Assembly (NCBI GenBank): GCA_008638375.1
Contig: CM018035.1
Span: forward strand, 37,194,824-37,258,823
Direction: 5' to 3'
DNA length: 64,000 nt
DNA from: Nyssa sinensis
Lineage: Eukaryota; Streptophyta; Magnoliopsida; Cornales; Nyssaceae
Below, in pieces: positions 61,601 to 64,000 of this stretch; position 1 is the stretch's first letter; every line of letters starts with the position of its first letter. The position numbers and the translations under genes were made by a program. A model generated the notes under the pieces. The model saw only the letters and a list, made by a program, of their open reading frames with translations, made no database searches and was not told where the DNA came from.

Positions 61601-62388
61601 CCACCTCTGAAAGATGTGCGGTGTGTATACAATATGTTTGCATGTGTATATAACTATACATGATCATTTCAATTTTTGATTTCCCCACCAACTAGCTTAG
61701 CTTGTGGCAGCTTCTTTAATGAGTGTCCTTAGTTACTGTTTGGGGCAGGCCATCAAGTGGTTATGCATGAGAGTGTGTGTTTTGTATCTATATATAATAT
61801 TACACTCACACACCAATACACCAAGGTACACACACACCCTTCACAACCGACACACACACACATAGCCTCACTATTCTGCACATGTATTTGGATATTTACA
61901 TATATATATGTTTATGTATATATATATATATATTTAATTTTTCTTATACACATGCATGCATGCTTACAACATACACACATGCATACATTCTTGGTCACAT
62001 GTACATACACACAACACACCTTTAATCTGTGTATGTGTGTGTCTTAATATTTTCTATTAATTATAACTAATAATTAATTTCTTATATTTAATTAATTAAT
62101 TATATCAAATTAATTAATTATTCTCTTAAGTGTAAATATCTTTACACTAATTTTTAATAACCTTGTAATACATGTCTTAGGTTCAACGGTCGACGTGAGA
62201 ACATATAATCGCTACGGAACCAACAGGTTAGTGATTGCAACGAAAGTGATGTACAGTCGTCTTGGGTTTTCAGGACTTCTACTAAAAGTCCACGTGTTGG
62301 GGTTGAAACCGATCCCATTACTTAAGGTCTCGATCACCAATTCAGAACCCACGACTCGATGATCCCATATTCAGGTCGAGGTGTTACA
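58681..62388 (-). repeat. A4 5' LTR, 3708 bp
   Basis: It runs from tgtcacgacccgaaaccc to ggtcgaggtgttaca. It lacks about 225 bp present in the left copy (55655-55877), the junction lying near 60630 with short homology, and lacks the ctctcggtctctctctc block. Landmarks: acceptor CTAACATTTTTCAG at 59104-59117, mini-exon 60009-60062, palindrome 60761-60782, hairpin 61364-61398, donor-like AAAG|GTGAG at 61561. Confidence 0.92.
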
Positions 62389-64000
62389 CTGTAGGACCAA
62401 GTTGCAGGTCTGAGTATCATATTCCAAACCACGACCATGAGCCCAAACTGGAACCCCAAGCTAATGCCAAACCGTTCCTTGATGTTTCAAAAACAGTTTA
62501 GAATCAATAACAGAAAGTTTCAGTGGTGTAAAATTCACGAAATTGGAAGATTGGGTTTTTCAGAAATTAGGGCTACAGTGAGGGGAGTTGGGGAAGACGA
62601 TGTACAATGTTGGGTTGAATTGGGTTGGGCCGGACCTGGGTTCAGGTCGGGGCCCGACCCGTCGCACAAATGGTTTAAGTGGGACGACATCGTGTGAAAT
62701 GGTGTTTTAATTTCAAAATTAAAATCGAGACGTTTGGTTACAAGAATAAGAAATAAAAATCAGAATCAAGATTAAGTTAAACCGTGGATAGGACAAGGGG
62801 TTGGATATCTTATTCCGGTTTGCTGGAATAGACTGAACTGGCTGGTTTAGTAAGTATTAAACTGGTTTAGGGTTTTGAAGCGCAGAACCCACTAGTTCAG
62901 ACCGAAAGTTAGAGAAATTTGATTTTGACCCTAGAACTTCTGAAAAATTGTACTAGGACCTAACAAAAATTAATTTAATATTAAATTAATAATATTTAAA
63001 TAGGAAAATTTTGAAATTGCCCCAAATTTTAAAACAAGTCAAACGAAGTCCAAATAAAATAAACGAATAGTGTATTTTGACTATTTTGGATGTTCTAGAT
63101 CCAATGGCAAGGTCCGTTTCATGAGATAGGACTCTAAAAAATTAAGACGTATTAAAGCATAAATTATCAAATTGCCTTTAATATGCCCGATGTCCAAATA
63201 AGACAAGTTATTAGTGTATTCTTATTTTCTTGGACCTTCTGAGACCAACGGTAAGGTCCGTGTTACGAGACGGGACCCTGAAAATAAAGACACGTAAAAG
63301 TGTAAAATGACCAAATTACCCCAAGTGCCCCTAAAGCTAAATAAAAATTTGAGAAGGTCTAAATTGAATTTCTTCAACGTTCTGAATCCAACGGTGGGGT
63401 CCAAAATACCAAAATAGGTACTGAAAATTAAGTCACGTGAAAAATAAAAATTTATTAAATCACCACAAGTAGACTGGTAAGACCAATCCTAGGAAATTAG
63501 GATACGTCGGGTCTAAGATTAATTGAAGAGCATCAATTTAGAGATGATTTGAAGTAAATGAGGAATTAATTGAAATCTTGATGAATTTGATTTTTAGGAA
63601 TTTCAAAAGAAAAGGAAAAACCCACCAGTAGTACTGACCTAGGAGAACAAGGTGAGTAATCCTGTACTTTGAAGTGGAGGTTTTAATCTCCATGGATTCT
63701 GAAGTAAATAGAAGTTTAAATGTTCTGAAGTGTTTTCATGTTTAAAGTATCTACAGTATTTTCAAATTCTAAACTCTCGTATTTATATGCTTTATATTTC
63801 AATGTTCTACCATTTTATTTATAAATTCTAACATGGCATGCAAAATTCACTTTCTGATATTTCTGATAGATGATACGTTTATTTTCCGCATGTCCATGTA
63901 AATGTCAATTTGATTAAATGCCTCTTGAATTAACTACCTTTATTTTATCCATGCTTTAATAAATTCATGTACATCGCGATTTAAATTCCTGAAACTCATG

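Larger units (their letters stand above)
39974..62388 (-). mobile_element. Element A4: non-coding A-family element, carrying F and A3
   Basis: TSD ctgta is perfect at 39969-39973 and 62389-62393. The left LTR is 39974-41172 plus 54898-57691 (about 3.99 kb); the right LTR is 58681-62388 (3.71 kb). The internal region is 0.99 kb with a polypurine tract, leader repeats and primer binding site but no gag. It reads on the minus strand. The LTRs differ by several indels, so it is older than A3. Confidence 0.92.
38778..64000 (+). mobile_element. LTR E, start to beyond the window, split by element A4
   Basis: E runs 38778-39973 and resumes at 62394-64000, with no right end in the window. The start TGTAACACCTCGACCCG and the following ~1.2 kb align with the inner LTR of G from 26709: the gaggccaag...tttgaacc block, ccaaattggccaatggcc, the GA-rich tract at 39360-39430, donor AAG|GTATAA at 39522, and the hairpin at 39685-39721. 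The right part has the mini-exon 63598-63651 (54 nt) with donor AAG|GTGAGTAA. About 2.8 kb of E is visible. Confidence 0.78.

Overview
This window is plant nuclear DNA made almost entirely of nested LTR retrotransposons. I found no host gene, tRNA or rRNA. The plant origin is inferred from initiator-methionine-type primer binding sites (TGGTATCAGAGC), Ty3/gypsy-type gag, 5-bp target-site duplications (TSDs) and a relic of a plant L1-type LINE. A large, repeat-rich eudicot is the likeliest source, but I cannot name a species. The working family names A to G are mine. All boundaries were read by eye from TG...CA ends, TSDs and comparison of repeat copies.

Layout. 1-854 is the end of an A-type LTR. 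855-2138 and 21229-24017 are older sequence holding two related fragments in opposite orientation. Between them lies nest 1, four layers deep: element B (2144-21223, TSD acctg) contains LTR C (9830-19474, TSD aggta/agtta), which contains element D (12115-18663, TSD gttat), which contains a solo A LTR (13098-17182, TSD aacta/accta). Nest 2 is element A2 (24018-38784), with element G (26225-31226, TSD tattt) inside its left LTR. Nest 3 starts at 38778 with a plus-strand LTR, E, that runs past the window end. E contains element A4 (39974-62388, TSD ctgta), whose left LTR contains F (41173-54892, TSD ggaac), which contains the youngest element, A3 (43521-53271, TSD gctcc).

A2, A3 and A4 are the most informative elements. 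Each has LTRs of about 3.7-4.0 kb around an internal region of only 1-1.9 kb. That region holds a primer binding site, a leader with a ~60-bp tandem repeat, at most a gag gene, and a polypurine tract. There is no protease, reverse transcriptase, RNase H or integrase, so they must depend on enzymes from another element. They resemble the plant classes called LARD and TR-GAG but have very long LTRs. A3 has near-identical LTRs and a gag broken by one stop codon, so it inserted recently.

The most unusual signal lies inside the LTRs. Families A, B and E, and more loosely F and G, keep the same series of splice-like signals although the surrounding sequence has diverged: a donor after a purine-rich tract, a mini-exon (54-58 nt in A, B and E) between an acceptor and a strong donor (AAG|GTGAGTAA or AAG|GTAAGC), then a hairpin and an acceptor, in several copies with a CTAAC branch site. 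This suggests that transcripts starting in these LTRs are spliced within the LTR. A conserved hairpin, a paired TGACGTCA palindrome and a degenerate ~140-bp tandem module also recur across the LTRs.
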